Shown piece by piece: positions 24,601 through 34,469 of a stretch of 64,000 nucleotides of DNA (its first letter is position 1; each line of letters opens with the position of its first letter). Position numbers and translations under genes: made by a program. Source of the DNA: Bromus sterilis (lineage: Eukaryota > Streptophyta > Magnoliopsida > Poales > Poaceae); NCBI GenBank assembly GCA_950022295.1, contig OX465595.1, positions 73,864,770 through 73,928,769 of the forward strand, read 5' to 3'. Under the pieces are notes generated by a model. That model had not been told where the DNA came from, did no database searches, and saw only the letters and a program-made list of their open reading frames with translations.

Positions 24601-25551
24601 GTCCAAGGTGATGACGGCTACGGCGGGGAGGTCGCGGGGACGACGTAATTGACGACGAGCTCGTGCGGGCCGGCGGTGAAGACGACGAAGGGCGCGGCGT
24701 CTGTGGAGCACGCCGGCTCGATTACTCGCGCGTGAAGACGAAGGCGTCGTCGAGGAGTCTCCTGGACATCATGGTGCAGCTCGAGGAGGACGACGGCCAC
24801 GCAGGTTCGACGGCTCGGGCGGCGATCAAAACGGCGAAGGGAGAGGAGGGAGATGATCCAGAAGAGCGGGAAATGAAAGGGGGCTTCGAGGCGGCCTCCA
24901 AGGCGAGGAGATGAGGTCCAGGGGGGCTGGAAGCCTCTCGGCGTCGAGGTGGCGCCGTGGCCAGGCTCTGCCTCCACCGAGCATCTTGGAGCTGCGGGGA
25001 GGAAGACGACAAGGCCTCTGGGGGTGGGCTGGGCCGGCCAGGTGGGCTGCGGGGAGCTAGTTGGGCTGCTTCGAGGTAAGTCCTCTTTCCCTTTTCTGCT
25101 TTCTTTTTCTTTTCTGTAAATTTGTTTTGCTTTGCAAATAAATAGCTAGGCATTTTATTAAATGCTGAAAATTTTCATATGGCCTCATAATAATATAGAC
25201 TAGCCACTTATAAAGTTTCAACATTTTTTAAATTCAAATAATTTGAATCTTAACTCAAATAGGGGTTTTTGATTAAATCCAAGGCACTGTTTAAATATTT
25301 GAAAAATCTATGAGCATGGGGTGGGTCCCACATCACTTGATATGTGATCACACTCATTTATAAGACTTTTCAAAAATCTAACATGAATTTTTGGAGAAGA
25401 TTTTTATCTGGACTTTTGAATTAATTCATCTGGGGGGGTTTCTTCTCCCATTTTGCTTTTGATTTTGATTTCAAAGATTTCTTTTGAAATTTATAACATG
25501 ATGCAAAGGCCTAAGCTTACCCTAGCACATACCTAAGTTGGGGTTCTGACA
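21623..25551 (-). repeat. Chromovirus LTR, subtype A, complete
   Basis: About 3.93 kb in minus orientation with both termini present (plus-strand TGTTGGGACCC at 21623, GGTTCTGACA ending at 25551). U3 and GC-rich block (about 24330-25085) match the LTRs at 8753 and 34435. It carries CTATTCGAATAG (22770-22781), CCCTGCAGGG (22790-22799) and GCATCGCGATGC (21984-21995). Its 5-bp flanks (GGTAT left, CCAAG right) are not a target-site duplication. Both flanks are instead primer-site residues of neighbouring LTRs, so it does not look like an ordinary solo LTR. Confidence 0.88.
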
Positions 25552-25558
25552 CCAAGTC
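25552..25558 (-). promoter_or_regulatory. Seven-base primer-site remnant between tandem LTRs
   Basis: Read on the minus strand, GACTTGG follows the end of the LTR at 25559 and is immediately followed by the start of the LTR ending at 25551. It is the beginning of the primer-site region with no internal sequence left. Confidence 0.75.
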
Positions 25559-28500
25559 TGTCAGGACCCGGGGTTAGCGTATGCAAGTCCAGCTAAGACA
25601 TAGTCATATGGAGAGCCGAGAACCGTACCCACCTGTCTAAGCAGACAAGGCCAAGCACATAACGTTCTCGGAAAGCATCGTACGTGAGGGGTATCCCATC
25701 CAGGCCGGATGATCAACTGAGATGGGTCCTCATCGTCCGCACACAAGTCTAATGATATGGGTGATGAGCTCCCATATTCAAAGACAAGTCGCCTCACCCA
25801 TACTACCGACTATCTCATAACTCTTACATAAACTTACTCCAGCCCGATCACTTAGTCGGGGTCTAGGGCGGGCTCGATCATACCACAAAGTGTGCCCGAG
25901 ACAGAGTCTCGAACAATCGCATCGCGATGCCCCAAGCTGCGCACATCTAAGGGCCACTTGGTGTATGAAAGACCGCCAGCCAGATCACAACTAAGGTCTC
26001 GAAAACCCATACAAAGACATGCATGTTATAAACATACACGCAGCACACATGCCTTGTAGGAACAGCAGGTATCATTGCAATTCTCTACATAGTATACATT
26101 TTATTGATAACTCTTATAGAGTGCACACAGAGATCAGAAACATGTGATCCAACATTACAACACAAGCGGAAGCAAATTATGTCTGAGTACAGACAAGTTT
26201 AACAAATGGCTTATGAAGCCTTATTTAAACACATGCCCTCCACGAGGGAACCAGTCGTCTGACTCGGACTAGACTAGCTTGATCCTCAGTCATCCAGCTC
26301 GATGAAGAAGCCACCTTTCGGGTCAGTGGTTTCATCTAAAACATAGATTAAGCAAACGTGAGTACAAAGTCGTACTCAGCAAGACTTACATAGGAGCTAT
26401 ACTACTCATGCATATGTATCAAGGTAAAGGGAGGTGGGGTTTCACTTGCAGAAGTGCCAGCTTTGACTTGGCTAGTCCTGAACTACGAGTACCAAACTTG
26501 AGGTAAGAAGCGTGCACGAGTCCACTACATCTCTTCAACCAATTACACCACTATGGTTACTTCCTCGACTTCCCCACGAGAAGCACACCATAGCACTCAC
26601 GCTTATCTTGCGAGTTTTAGAAGTATCCTGTTCAAGTTGTCTAATAATCGAGCACAGCTCTCCAAGTAGACCCTTAACGCGGACGCGGCTATTCGAATAG
26701 TTTTGTTAACCCTGCAGGGGTGTACCGCTACACACACATGATCATCATTTACCGCCTTTGATCTCGACACCATTCAAGGGGTGCCAGCGAGGATGCTCAC
26801 CACAACTGTTACCTCATAGCCGATCTAGTCCGAGAAAGCCGCCTACTTGGGTTGGCTACCACTATCGTGAACCCGGCCGGTTTACCGAAGTGGACCCAAG
26901 TGATGTGTGCGTGGTGCAAAAGCCGGTCTCGGATGAGCCGTTCTCTCACTTAGCATCCAGGCCACAGACCTACCAGAACTCCGAACTATTATGACATATG
27001 TACATCGAAAGGGATGAGTTAGTAAGCTGAGAGGGGTTAGTGAGCCAAATGTGTGGTTGTACTCTTCATCTTGGATCACCACACAAGAACTCGGACTTAG
27101 GGCGGTGTTCAACGAGACAACCCACCGTGTACTCCTACACAGCCTCTCATCGTTCACCTTGTATTAGGGTAGATTCACCAACACTTTTCTACCATCATCA
27201 TCATGATCACTACCATCCCGACTCACATAACAGTATCATCATGGTATCACTTTAAGCATGCAATAAGCAGTAACAATTGCAGGGGCCACATGATATCAAT
27301 CAACTCCTACATTTGCTAGGATTGTGGTTTGCTTACTACTGTGACAAAATGATAGGTCATGCAAAGGAATGGGTTCATCTATGCGGTAGAAACGCAGCAT
27401 GGTAATCATCCTATACAATGCATAAGCGAGACATGAGAGGGAAGTGGGATTTTATCGACATGATCAATGGGGGTTTGCTTGCCTTGCTGACGAGGTTCGG
27501 GTTCGAGGTCTTCAACGAAGGGGGCAGCCTCCTGCTCTGGTTCCACCTCTACTCGACAAACGACAAACAAGGTAGCAAAGTAAATACAATGCACAATCAC
27601 ATGATGGAAGGTCGAATCTTGATGTATATGCTTTGATGTGTGAGGCAATTCCATTTAAATGGAGTATATTGCAAATTGAATTGCAAATTCAAACTCCAAT
27701 TTGAATTCAAACTTAGCCAAGTTACATGTGACATTGTTTGATCAATTTGAAACATTTTGAATTGTGTATGATATGCCTCTGAAGTGTGGTTGAAAAGTAG
27801 CATAATTCCATGGTCCAAGTTGCAAAATCATTTGAATTGAATTTGAATAAATTCCAAATAAAGCAAATGACATATGCTACTGGTCCCATTTTAAAATCAA
27901 CTCAATCATAGTTGAAAGTTGGATTTTTGGATAGCTTATTTTCTCCTGATCATTTTTCATATATTATTTGTCCAATTTGGAGTTAATATGAATTTTCTAT
28001 GAATTTCCAAAGTTTGGGCTATTTTCTGGATTTTCTGGAAATTCTTTAATTCAATTTATTCTGGAAATTCATTTATGGCGTCAGCATGACTTCATGCTGG
28101 CGTCAGGGGGCCACTGACTGCTGGGACCCAATCGTCAGCTTCTCACTTCTTAAATAAAACGATTTAAACTTAAACCAGTGTTTAGTCAGGGGCTGGGCCC
28201 ACATGTCATCGGCTCTGGGGTCATTAGGGGGGTGGATTAAGCTTAAGCTAATGACGTCCACGTCATCTCGCCGGCGGCTAGTCGCCGGCGACCTTCCAGC
28301 ACGGCGGCGACACACGGGAGGGTGATTCCGGGCACCATTCGAAGCGCTGCGACCACTGAGACGTAGCTCTTGACGTCGCGCGTCGAATGGGCCAAGGTAC
28401 GGGTGCTGGGAGGCACCGTAGCCACGTCGGCGACGAGCTCAAGCGGCGGCGGAGCCATGGGCCAGACGCAGTCGTCGACTCAGTGCACGGGGAGAGGCAA

Positions 28501-29520
28501 CGGTGGGCTCGTTAGACGCGCAAGAACATCAGGAAGACGATGCGCGCACTGGACAAGACGATAGGTCACAGGGGCGACCTCGTCGTCGTCCATGGCGGCT
28601 CGGTACTCCGACGAACATGGCAGAATGAGCTAGAGGAGGGGAGCGGTGCCGTGGCTTGAGGGTAAACGCTCACCCAGACGCAGGGAGTGCAGCTGTGTAG
28701 TCGATGGAGGTGGGGAAGCTCTGGGACTGCCGGATTTCGAGGTGGATCCGCGGCGGCCGGAGACGAAGACGATGAAGTTAGCTAGCTCGTGGGGGCGCCT
28801 GGCTTCGATTCCTTCTGCACGGTGGCGTTGTAGACGACGGCGGAGCGGATGGACTTGACGGTGCGTCCTCTCGTCGAAGGTGGTCGCGCGAAGATGGCGG
28901 CGTGCTCCACGGTTGCTCACGGGCGGCGATGGAATCGAGCGGGAGAGGAGGGAGGAAGCTCTGGATGGGGGGGGAATGGATCGGGACGGCCGAGGGGAGT
29001 CTCCAGGCGCGACTAGACGGTTCGGGAGGCGCCAGGCAGGCTAGCAGGTGCTCGCCGGCGTCGGCATGCGCTCCAGCGAGCTGCTTGCCGCACCGGGGAC
29101 GACGACAAGGGGAGGCTGCGGGCTTGGCCTGCGGTGCGGTGAGTTGGGCCGGGGAGGCCCAGGTAAGTGGGCTCATTTCCCTTTTCTATTTTCTGTTTGT
29201 TTAATCTTTCCTTTCTTTTTCTGTAATTTTGTTTTGGCTCTGATAAAAATACCAAACCATTTTATAAAATGTTGAAAGTTTTTATATGGCTTCATAATAA
29301 TATAGACTAGCCACTTCTAAAGTTTGAACATTTTTAAAATTCAAATAATTTGAATCTTAACTCAAATAGGGGTTTTTGATTAATTCCAAGGCACTGTTTG
29401 AATATTTGAAAAATCTATGAGCATGGGGTAGGTCCCACATCACTTGATATGTGATCACACTCATTTATAAGACTTTTCAAAAATCTAACATGAATTTTTG
29501 GAGAAGATTTTTATCTGGCC
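25559..29520 (-). repeat. Chromovirus LTR, subtype B, U3 end truncated
   Basis: In minus orientation it starts with plus-strand TGTCAGGACCCGGGG at 25559. The subtype B GC-rich block is about 28260-29165. It keeps GCATCGCGATGC (25919-25930), CTATTCGAATAG (26689-26700) and CCCTGCAGGG (26710-26719). About 140 bp of U3 is missing. It joins the plus-strand leader of the next element through a shared GCCTT at about 29518-29522. Confidence 0.87.
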
Positions 29521-29997
29521 TTGGCCGAAGTCGAGTCTAGCCTTGACTGTAGGATTATCAGCCTTGGCCGAAGTCGAATCTAGCCTTCTATAGTTATATA
29601 GTTACTCTGGGTATATAAGGGAACAACGTAAGGCTTCTATTTTTCTCCTTACCCTCATCATTCCGAGTTCTGAGTCACCCTCATCTTATTCTACGGGAAG
29701 ATAGGACTAGGCTCTCCTCTGTCTGATTAGAACATCTCGTTGTTTGCCTCCTTATAGCCGTAGGATTGTTGTGGTTGTCCAGAGTCTCCGTATTTTGAGT
29801 TCCTTGAGGAAGTTCTGTCCAATCTCCTCGAGGTTGTATTGCTTTCCATCCCGGTGTAGCCGTTATGCTGCCGGAATTATCCCGTGTTTCTTTGAATCAT
29901 TGCCTTTGCATTTTAGTCTTCTCCTTCTGAAATCATATCCTTTTATCCTTGACTCCATCGTACAACCTGTTCTGATTGTTGATTTTTATCACACAGG
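29516..29997 (+). other. 5' leader of the subtype A chromovirus
   Basis: Untranslated leader without a primer site. A ~25-bp block (GCCTTGGCCGAAGTCGA...) occurs twice, at about 29518-29546 and 29560-29586. A clean TATA-like TATATAAG lies at 29612-29619, inside the leader rather than in the LTR. A pyrimidine-rich stretch follows up to the gag ATG at 29998. There is no equivalent of the extra ORF seen at 2127-2825. Confidence 0.65.
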
Positions 29998-31041
29998 ATG
30001 TCAGGTGGAACTCGTAGTGTTGTTCTTCGGAATCGAGACCGTGATCGGAATCGAAATGATGATGAACTTCCAACCCCGCCTTCTGCGGCGGAAATCATGA
30101 TGGAAGCTGAGCGGAATAGACGTGATCAGACACGCCTTCTGGAGCTCATCGAGCATAATACCTCACGTCATTGCAATGTGGTTGTGAGCATTCAGGACTT
30201 CATCCTCCTCAAGCCACCGGTATTCCGATGTTCTTCTGAGCCCCTTGAAGCTGATGATTGGCTCCGTTCCATCGAGCGTAAGCTTGACACTGCACATGTT
30301 TCTCCCGATGACCGAGTTTTTTTCGCGGTATGCTTCTTGGAAGGTGCTTCTCTTCAGTGGTGGGAGAACTATGTTGCAATGCAGCCAGATGGTCAAGTAG
30401 TGACTTGGCAGGAGTTCTGTGTTGCCTTTCGAGGGTACCACATTCTGGATGAGTTGATGGAGCGCAAGAAGGAAGAGCTTTGCAATCTGAATCAAGGAGA
30501 GATGTCCATTCATGAGTATGTGAGGGAATTCAACCGTCTTGCTCGTTATGCACAAGATGAGATCACCACCGATGCCAGAAAGCAGGCAAGGTTCCGCAAG
30601 GGACTTAGCCCCATCCTCCGTCATGATCTCAACCTCATCGAATTTGCCACCTTTGAGGATTTAGTCAACAGATCCTTCAGAGCTGAGCATGGCAATGAAG
30701 TTTTCGAGAAGTCTCGCAAGAATGCTCTTGAGCTTGCCCCTTCTTCCAGTTCACGCCCTCAGAAGCGTATGATCTGGATTCCTAACAGTTTGTTTCCCCA
30801 AAACAACCCACCGAGGCCATCCCTTGTGCCGCCTCGTCCACCAGCTCCACCAAACAACCCAGCTCCCCGCACTATCTTTGGAGCCTACTTTAGATGTGGC
30901 CAGCCTGGTCACTATTCTCGTGAGTGCCCCGTCAGTCAGAATGCTCCCCCCATGCCAAAGGAAACCCCACTGTTCGTGCCAAACCACCCTCGAAGGTTCC
31001 CACCACCAAGCCTTTCACTTCCACAAATCTTGGACGTGTGA
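29998..31041 (+). CDS. gag: Chromovirus gag with a damaged zinc knuckle
   Basis: Capsid/nucleocapsid polyprotein. The start ATG at 29998 follows a TTTTATCACACAGG context and gives MSGGTRSVV. The gag domain spans about residues 75-240 (WLRSIERKL, GASLQWWENY, EFNRLARYA). A Pro-rich linker leads to the nucleocapsid. The knuckle reads AYFRCGQPGHYSREC: the first Cys of C-x2-C-x4-H-x4-C is Tyr (relatives have ACYKCG), consistent with a G-to-A change, so zinc binding is probably lost. The frame leaves the pol frame in a six-C run at 30946-30951. One extra C would restore the single gag-pol frame seen in the element at 1-1797. The tail after that run is therefore out of frame. Confidence 0.85.
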   Translation: MSGGTRSVVLRNRDRDRNRNDDELPTPPSAAEIMMEAERNRRDQTRLLELIEHNTSRHCNVVVSIQDFILLKPPVFRCSSEPLEADDWLRSIERKLDTAHVSPDDRVFFAVCFLEGASLQWWENYVAMQPDGQVVTWQEFCVAFRGYHILDELMERKKEELCNLNQGEMSIHEYVREFNRLARYAQDEITTDARKQARFRKGLSPILRHDLNLIEFATFEDLVNRSFRAEHGNEVFEKSRKNALELAPSSSSRPQKRMIWIPNSLFPQNNPPRPSLVPPRPPAPPNNPAPRTIFGAYFRCGQPGHYSRECPVSQNAPPMPKETPLFVPNHPRRFPPPSLSLPQILDV

Positions 31042-34000
31042 ACCAAATCTTTGTTGAGGAAACTGATAGTATTTCTGACGTCATTCTTGGTACGCTCCCA
31101 GTCAATTTTGTTCCCACTTATGTTATTTTCGACCCAGGAGCATCTCACTCATTCATGTCGGAGAGTTATGCACTTCGGCATGATGTATCCTTTGAAGAAA
31201 TGTTCACCCCTATGATCATTCAAACTCCTGGTTCCAAGTGGCAAACTAATAGAGTAAGCCATGGTAATCAAATTGCCATTGAGGGTTTAGTATTCCTTGG
31301 TTCATTTATAGCCCTCAAGTCTTCAGACATTGATGTCATCCTTGGTATGGATTGGTTATCAAGACAACATGCTTTTCTTGATTGTAAAGCCAAGTCAGTT
31401 AGACTTACACATCCTTCAGGCCAGACAATAGTTTACTCCTCACCCAGAACAAGAACCCAGGTGCATTCTTTGAATGTGCTTCCCCTTCCCGACCTTGAAG
31501 ATGTTCCGGTGGTTCGTGACTTCCCGGATGTCTTTCCTGAAGAGCTGCCGGGAATGCCACCCGACAGATGTGTAGAGTTCATACTGGATCTTTCCCCAGG
31601 AACCGCACCAATTTCCAGACGCCCATACAAAAGGGCCCCACGTGAGTTAGCTGAGCTTAAAACCCAACTGGAAGCTTTGTTGGAAAAAGGCTTCATCCGC
31701 CCTAGCTCATCGCCATGGGGTTGCCCCGTTCTGTTCGTAACGAAGAAAGATGGAACAGAAAGGATGTGCGTAGACTATCGTCCGCTAAATCTAGCGACGA
31801 TAAAGAACAAGTACCCACTGCCCAGGATCAATGATCTTTATGATCAACTTGCAGGATCCTCTGTCTTCTCCAAGATGGATTTGAGATTAGGTTATCATCA
31901 AATCAAGATCCGAAGCGAGGACATTCCCAAGACAGCTTTCGCTACTAGTTATGGTCTTTACGAGTTCACCGTCATGTCCTTCGGTCTAACCAATGCCCCC
32001 GCCACTTTTTCACTAATGATGAACTCGATCTTCATGGAGTATTTGGACCAGTTCGTCGTGGTTTACCTCGATGACATCCTTATATACTCGAAGAACGAAG
32101 AAGAACATGCCGAACACCTAAGGCTTGTATTGATGAAACTTAAAGAGCATCGCCTGTATGCTAAATTCTCCAAGTGTGAATTTTGGCTACCAGAAGTGAC
32201 CTACTTAGGCCACGTGATTTCTGCAAAAGGCATTGCTGTGAATCCCGAGAGAGTTCGGGCCGTCCTTGACTGGACTCCACCTGAATCGGTTAAGCAAGTT
32301 AGGAGTTTTCTTGGCCTAGCCAGCTATTGCCGTTGCTTCGTCGAGAACTTTTCTAAAGTTGCAAATCCTCTAACTGAACTCCTCAAGAAAGATAAGAAAT
32401 TCCTATGGACTCCCAAGTGCGAGGAAAGCTTTCAAGAGCTAAAAAGAAGATTGACTTCTGCACCCGTACTTGCACCTCCAGACACTAAAAAGGATTTCGA
32501 GATCTATTGTGATGCATCACGGCAAGGGTTAGGATGCATACTTCTGCAAGATCGACATGTGGTAGCTTATGCTTCACGCCAGTTGCGGCCACATGAAGAG
32601 AACTATCCTACCCACGATCTTGAACTCGCTACCGTAGTTCATGCCCTAACAACTTGGCGACATTACCTCCTTGGTAATCGTTGCGAGATCTATTCCGACC
32701 ACCAAAGCCTCAAATACATTTTCACCCAGCCAGATCTTAATTTCAGGCAAAGACACTGGATTGAGTTGATAAAAGATTACGACGTAGTAATTTCTTACAC
32801 CCCAGGAAAAGCCAATGTCATGGCCGATGCACTAAGTCGTAAGTCGTATTGTAACAACCTCATGTTACAACAGTATCAACTACTTCTTCATGAGGAATTT
32901 CGAAAACTCAATCTCGAGATTGTTCCTCATGGCTATCTTTCTACCTTGGTGGCGAAACCAACCCTTGAGGATAAAATCATAGCCGCCCAGAAACGTGATA
33001 GTGGTATTCGAGAGATCAAGAAGAACATTGCTAGCGGAGTTGCTAAAAGTTTATCCATAAATGATCAAGGTGTTGTTTTCTTTGGCACTCGATTGGTTGT
33101 ACCACGAAAACACAATCTTAGGAGGCTAATCCTCAAAGAAGCTCATGACACTCCCCTCTCAATTCATCCTGGTAGCACAAAGATGTACCGAGACCTACGC
33201 CAGAGATTTTGGTGGACTAGGATGAAGAGAGAAATTGCTAAGTTCATTGCCGAATGTGATGTTTGTCGTCGCATTAAGGCCGAACACCAAAGACCTGCTG
33301 GCACTCTTCAACCTTTGCCTATTCCAGAGTGGAAATGGGACAAAGTCGGTATGGACTTCATCACCGGCTTTCCAAAAACGCAGAAAGGAAATGATGCCAT
33401 CTTCGTTGTCATAGATAGGCTTTCCAAAGTTGCTCACTTCCTTCCCGTTCGCGAGTCTATAACTGCTAGCCAGTTGGCAGACTTGTATGTCTCTAGAATT
33501 GTATCCCTTCACGGTGTTCCTTTGGAAATCAATTCTGATCGTGGTAGCCTTTTCACCTCTAGATTTTGGGGAAGCTTCCAACATGCTATGGGAACTCATC
33601 TCTCCTTTAGTAAGGCTTTCCATCCTCAGTCTAGTGGTCAAGTCAAAAGGGTTAACCAAATTCTTGAAGACATGCTCAGAGCTTGTGTTATCTCATTCGG
33701 AAAGAATTGGGAGAAGTCTCTTCCATTTGCCGAATTTGCTTATAACAATAGTTTCCAATCTAGTCTGAACATGGCTCCTTTTGAACTCCTTTATGGACGA
33801 CGATGTCGAACACCACTAAACTGGTCAGAAACCGGTGAAAGACAATTCTTTGGACCGGATATGATCAAGGAAGCAGAAGAGCAAGTTCGCATTGTTCGTG
33901 ATCAATTGAAAGCAGCCCAGTCTCGCCAGAAAAGCTACTATGATCGTCATCATAGGCAGGAGAGCTACAATCTGGATGAGAAGGCTTACCTCCGGGTTAC

Positions 34001-34469
34001 TCCTCTGAAGGGAACCCAAAGATTCGGTATCAAAGGCAAATTGGCCCCACGTTACACCGGACCTTTCCGCATTCTTGCTAAACGTGGAGAAGTTGCCTAT
34101 CAACTTGAACTACCCCCACACCTTTCCCGAGTACATGATGTATTCCATGTGTCCCAACTCAGGCGTTGCTTCAAGGACCCCATCCGCGAAGTCGACCATG
34201 AAACGCTTGATCTCCAAGATGACCTTTCTTATCGAGAATACCCCGTTCGTATTCTTGATTCCGCAGAGCGTGTCACTCGCCGAAAGAAGATCAAGTTTCT
34301 GAAAGTTCAGTGGTCACACCACTCCGAGAAAGAAGCCACGTGGGAAAGAGAAGACCGTCTCAGTGCCGAGTACCCCACCTTCCTCCCGCAGACTTCTGAA
34401 TCTCGGGACGAGATTCTGTTGAGTGGGGGTGTGTTGTCAGAACCCCAACTTAGGTATGTGCTAGGGTAA
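30924..34469 (+). CDS. pol: Chromovirus pol: protease, RT, RNase H, integrase, chromodomain
   Basis: Open frame of 1181 codons overlapping gag by 118 bp; it has no real start and would be translated as a gag-pol fusion. Order with residues counted from 30924: protease DPGA at 70-73; RT about 255-430 with MDLRLGYHQI and YLDD at 381-384; RNase H starting IYCDAS (~528); integrase finger H741, H748, C778, C781; integrase core from D811; GPFRI segment (~1047); chromodomain about 1108-1150. The core acids are D811 and D872, but position 908, where the DD35E glutamate belongs, is Lys (codon AAA at 33645-33647; GAA in the copies at 7371 and 15657). That is a CpG-type G-to-A change, so integrase should be inactive. 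The TAA lies inside the LTR starting at 34435. Confidence 0.92.
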   Translation: MPRQSECSPHAKGNPTVRAKPPSKVPTTKPFTSTNLGRVNQIFVEETDSISDVILGTLPVNFVPTYVIFDPGASHSFMSESYALRHDVSFEEMFTPMIIQTPGSKWQTNRVSHGNQIAIEGLVFLGSFIALKSSDIDVILGMDWLSRQHAFLDCKAKSVRLTHPSGQTIVYSSPRTRTQVHSLNVLPLPDLEDVPVVRDFPDVFPEELPGMPPDRCVEFILDLSPGTAPISRRPYKRAPRELAELKTQLEALLEKGFIRPSSSPWGCPVLFVTKKDGTERMCVDYRPLNLATIKNKYPLPRINDLYDQLAGSSVFSKMDLRLGYHQIKIRSEDIPKTAFATSYGLYEFTVMSFGLTNAPATFSLMMNSIFMEYLDQFVVVYLDDILIYSKNEEEHAEHLRLVLMKLKEHRLYAKFSKCEFWLPEVTYLGHVISAKGIAVNPERVRAVLDWTPPESVKQVRSFLGLASYCRCFVENFSKVANPLTELLKKDKKFLWTPKCEESFQELKRRLTSAPVLAPPDTKKDFEIYCDASRQGLGCILLQDRHVVAYASRQLRPHEENYPTHDLELATVVHALTTWRHYLLGNRCEIYSDHQSLKYIFTQPDLNFRQRHWIELIKDYDVVISYTPGKANVMADALSRKSYCNNLMLQQYQLLLHEEFRKLNLEIVPHGYLSTLVAKPTLEDKIIAAQKRDSGIREIKKNIASGVAKSLSINDQGVVFFGTRLVVPRKHNLRRLILKEAHDTPLSIHPGSTKMYRDLRQRFWWTRMKREIAKFIAECDVCRRIKAEHQRPAGTLQPLPIPEWKWDKVGMDFITGFPKTQKGNDAIFVVIDRLSKVAHFLPVRESITASQLADLYVSRIVSLHGVPLEINSDRGSLFTSRFWGSFQHAMGTHLSFSKAFHPQSSGQVKRVNQILEDMLRACVISFGKNWEKSLPFAEFAYNNSFQSSLNMAPFELLYGRRCRTPLNWSETGERQFFGPDMIKEAEEQVRIVRDQLKAAQSRQKSYYDRHHRQESYNLDEKAYLRVTPLKGTQRFGIKGKLAPRYTGPFRILAKRGEVAYQLELPPHLSRVHDVFHVSQLRRCFKDPIREVDHETLDLQDDLSYREYPVRILDSAERVTRRKKIKFLKVQWSHHSEKEATWEREDRLSAEYPTFLPQTSESRDEILLSGGVLSEPQLRYVLG

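Noticed and set aside
21623..25551. Ordinary solo LTR
   Set aside because: Both ends are complete but the 5-bp flanks do not match, and both flanks are primer-site remnants of neighbouring LTRs.
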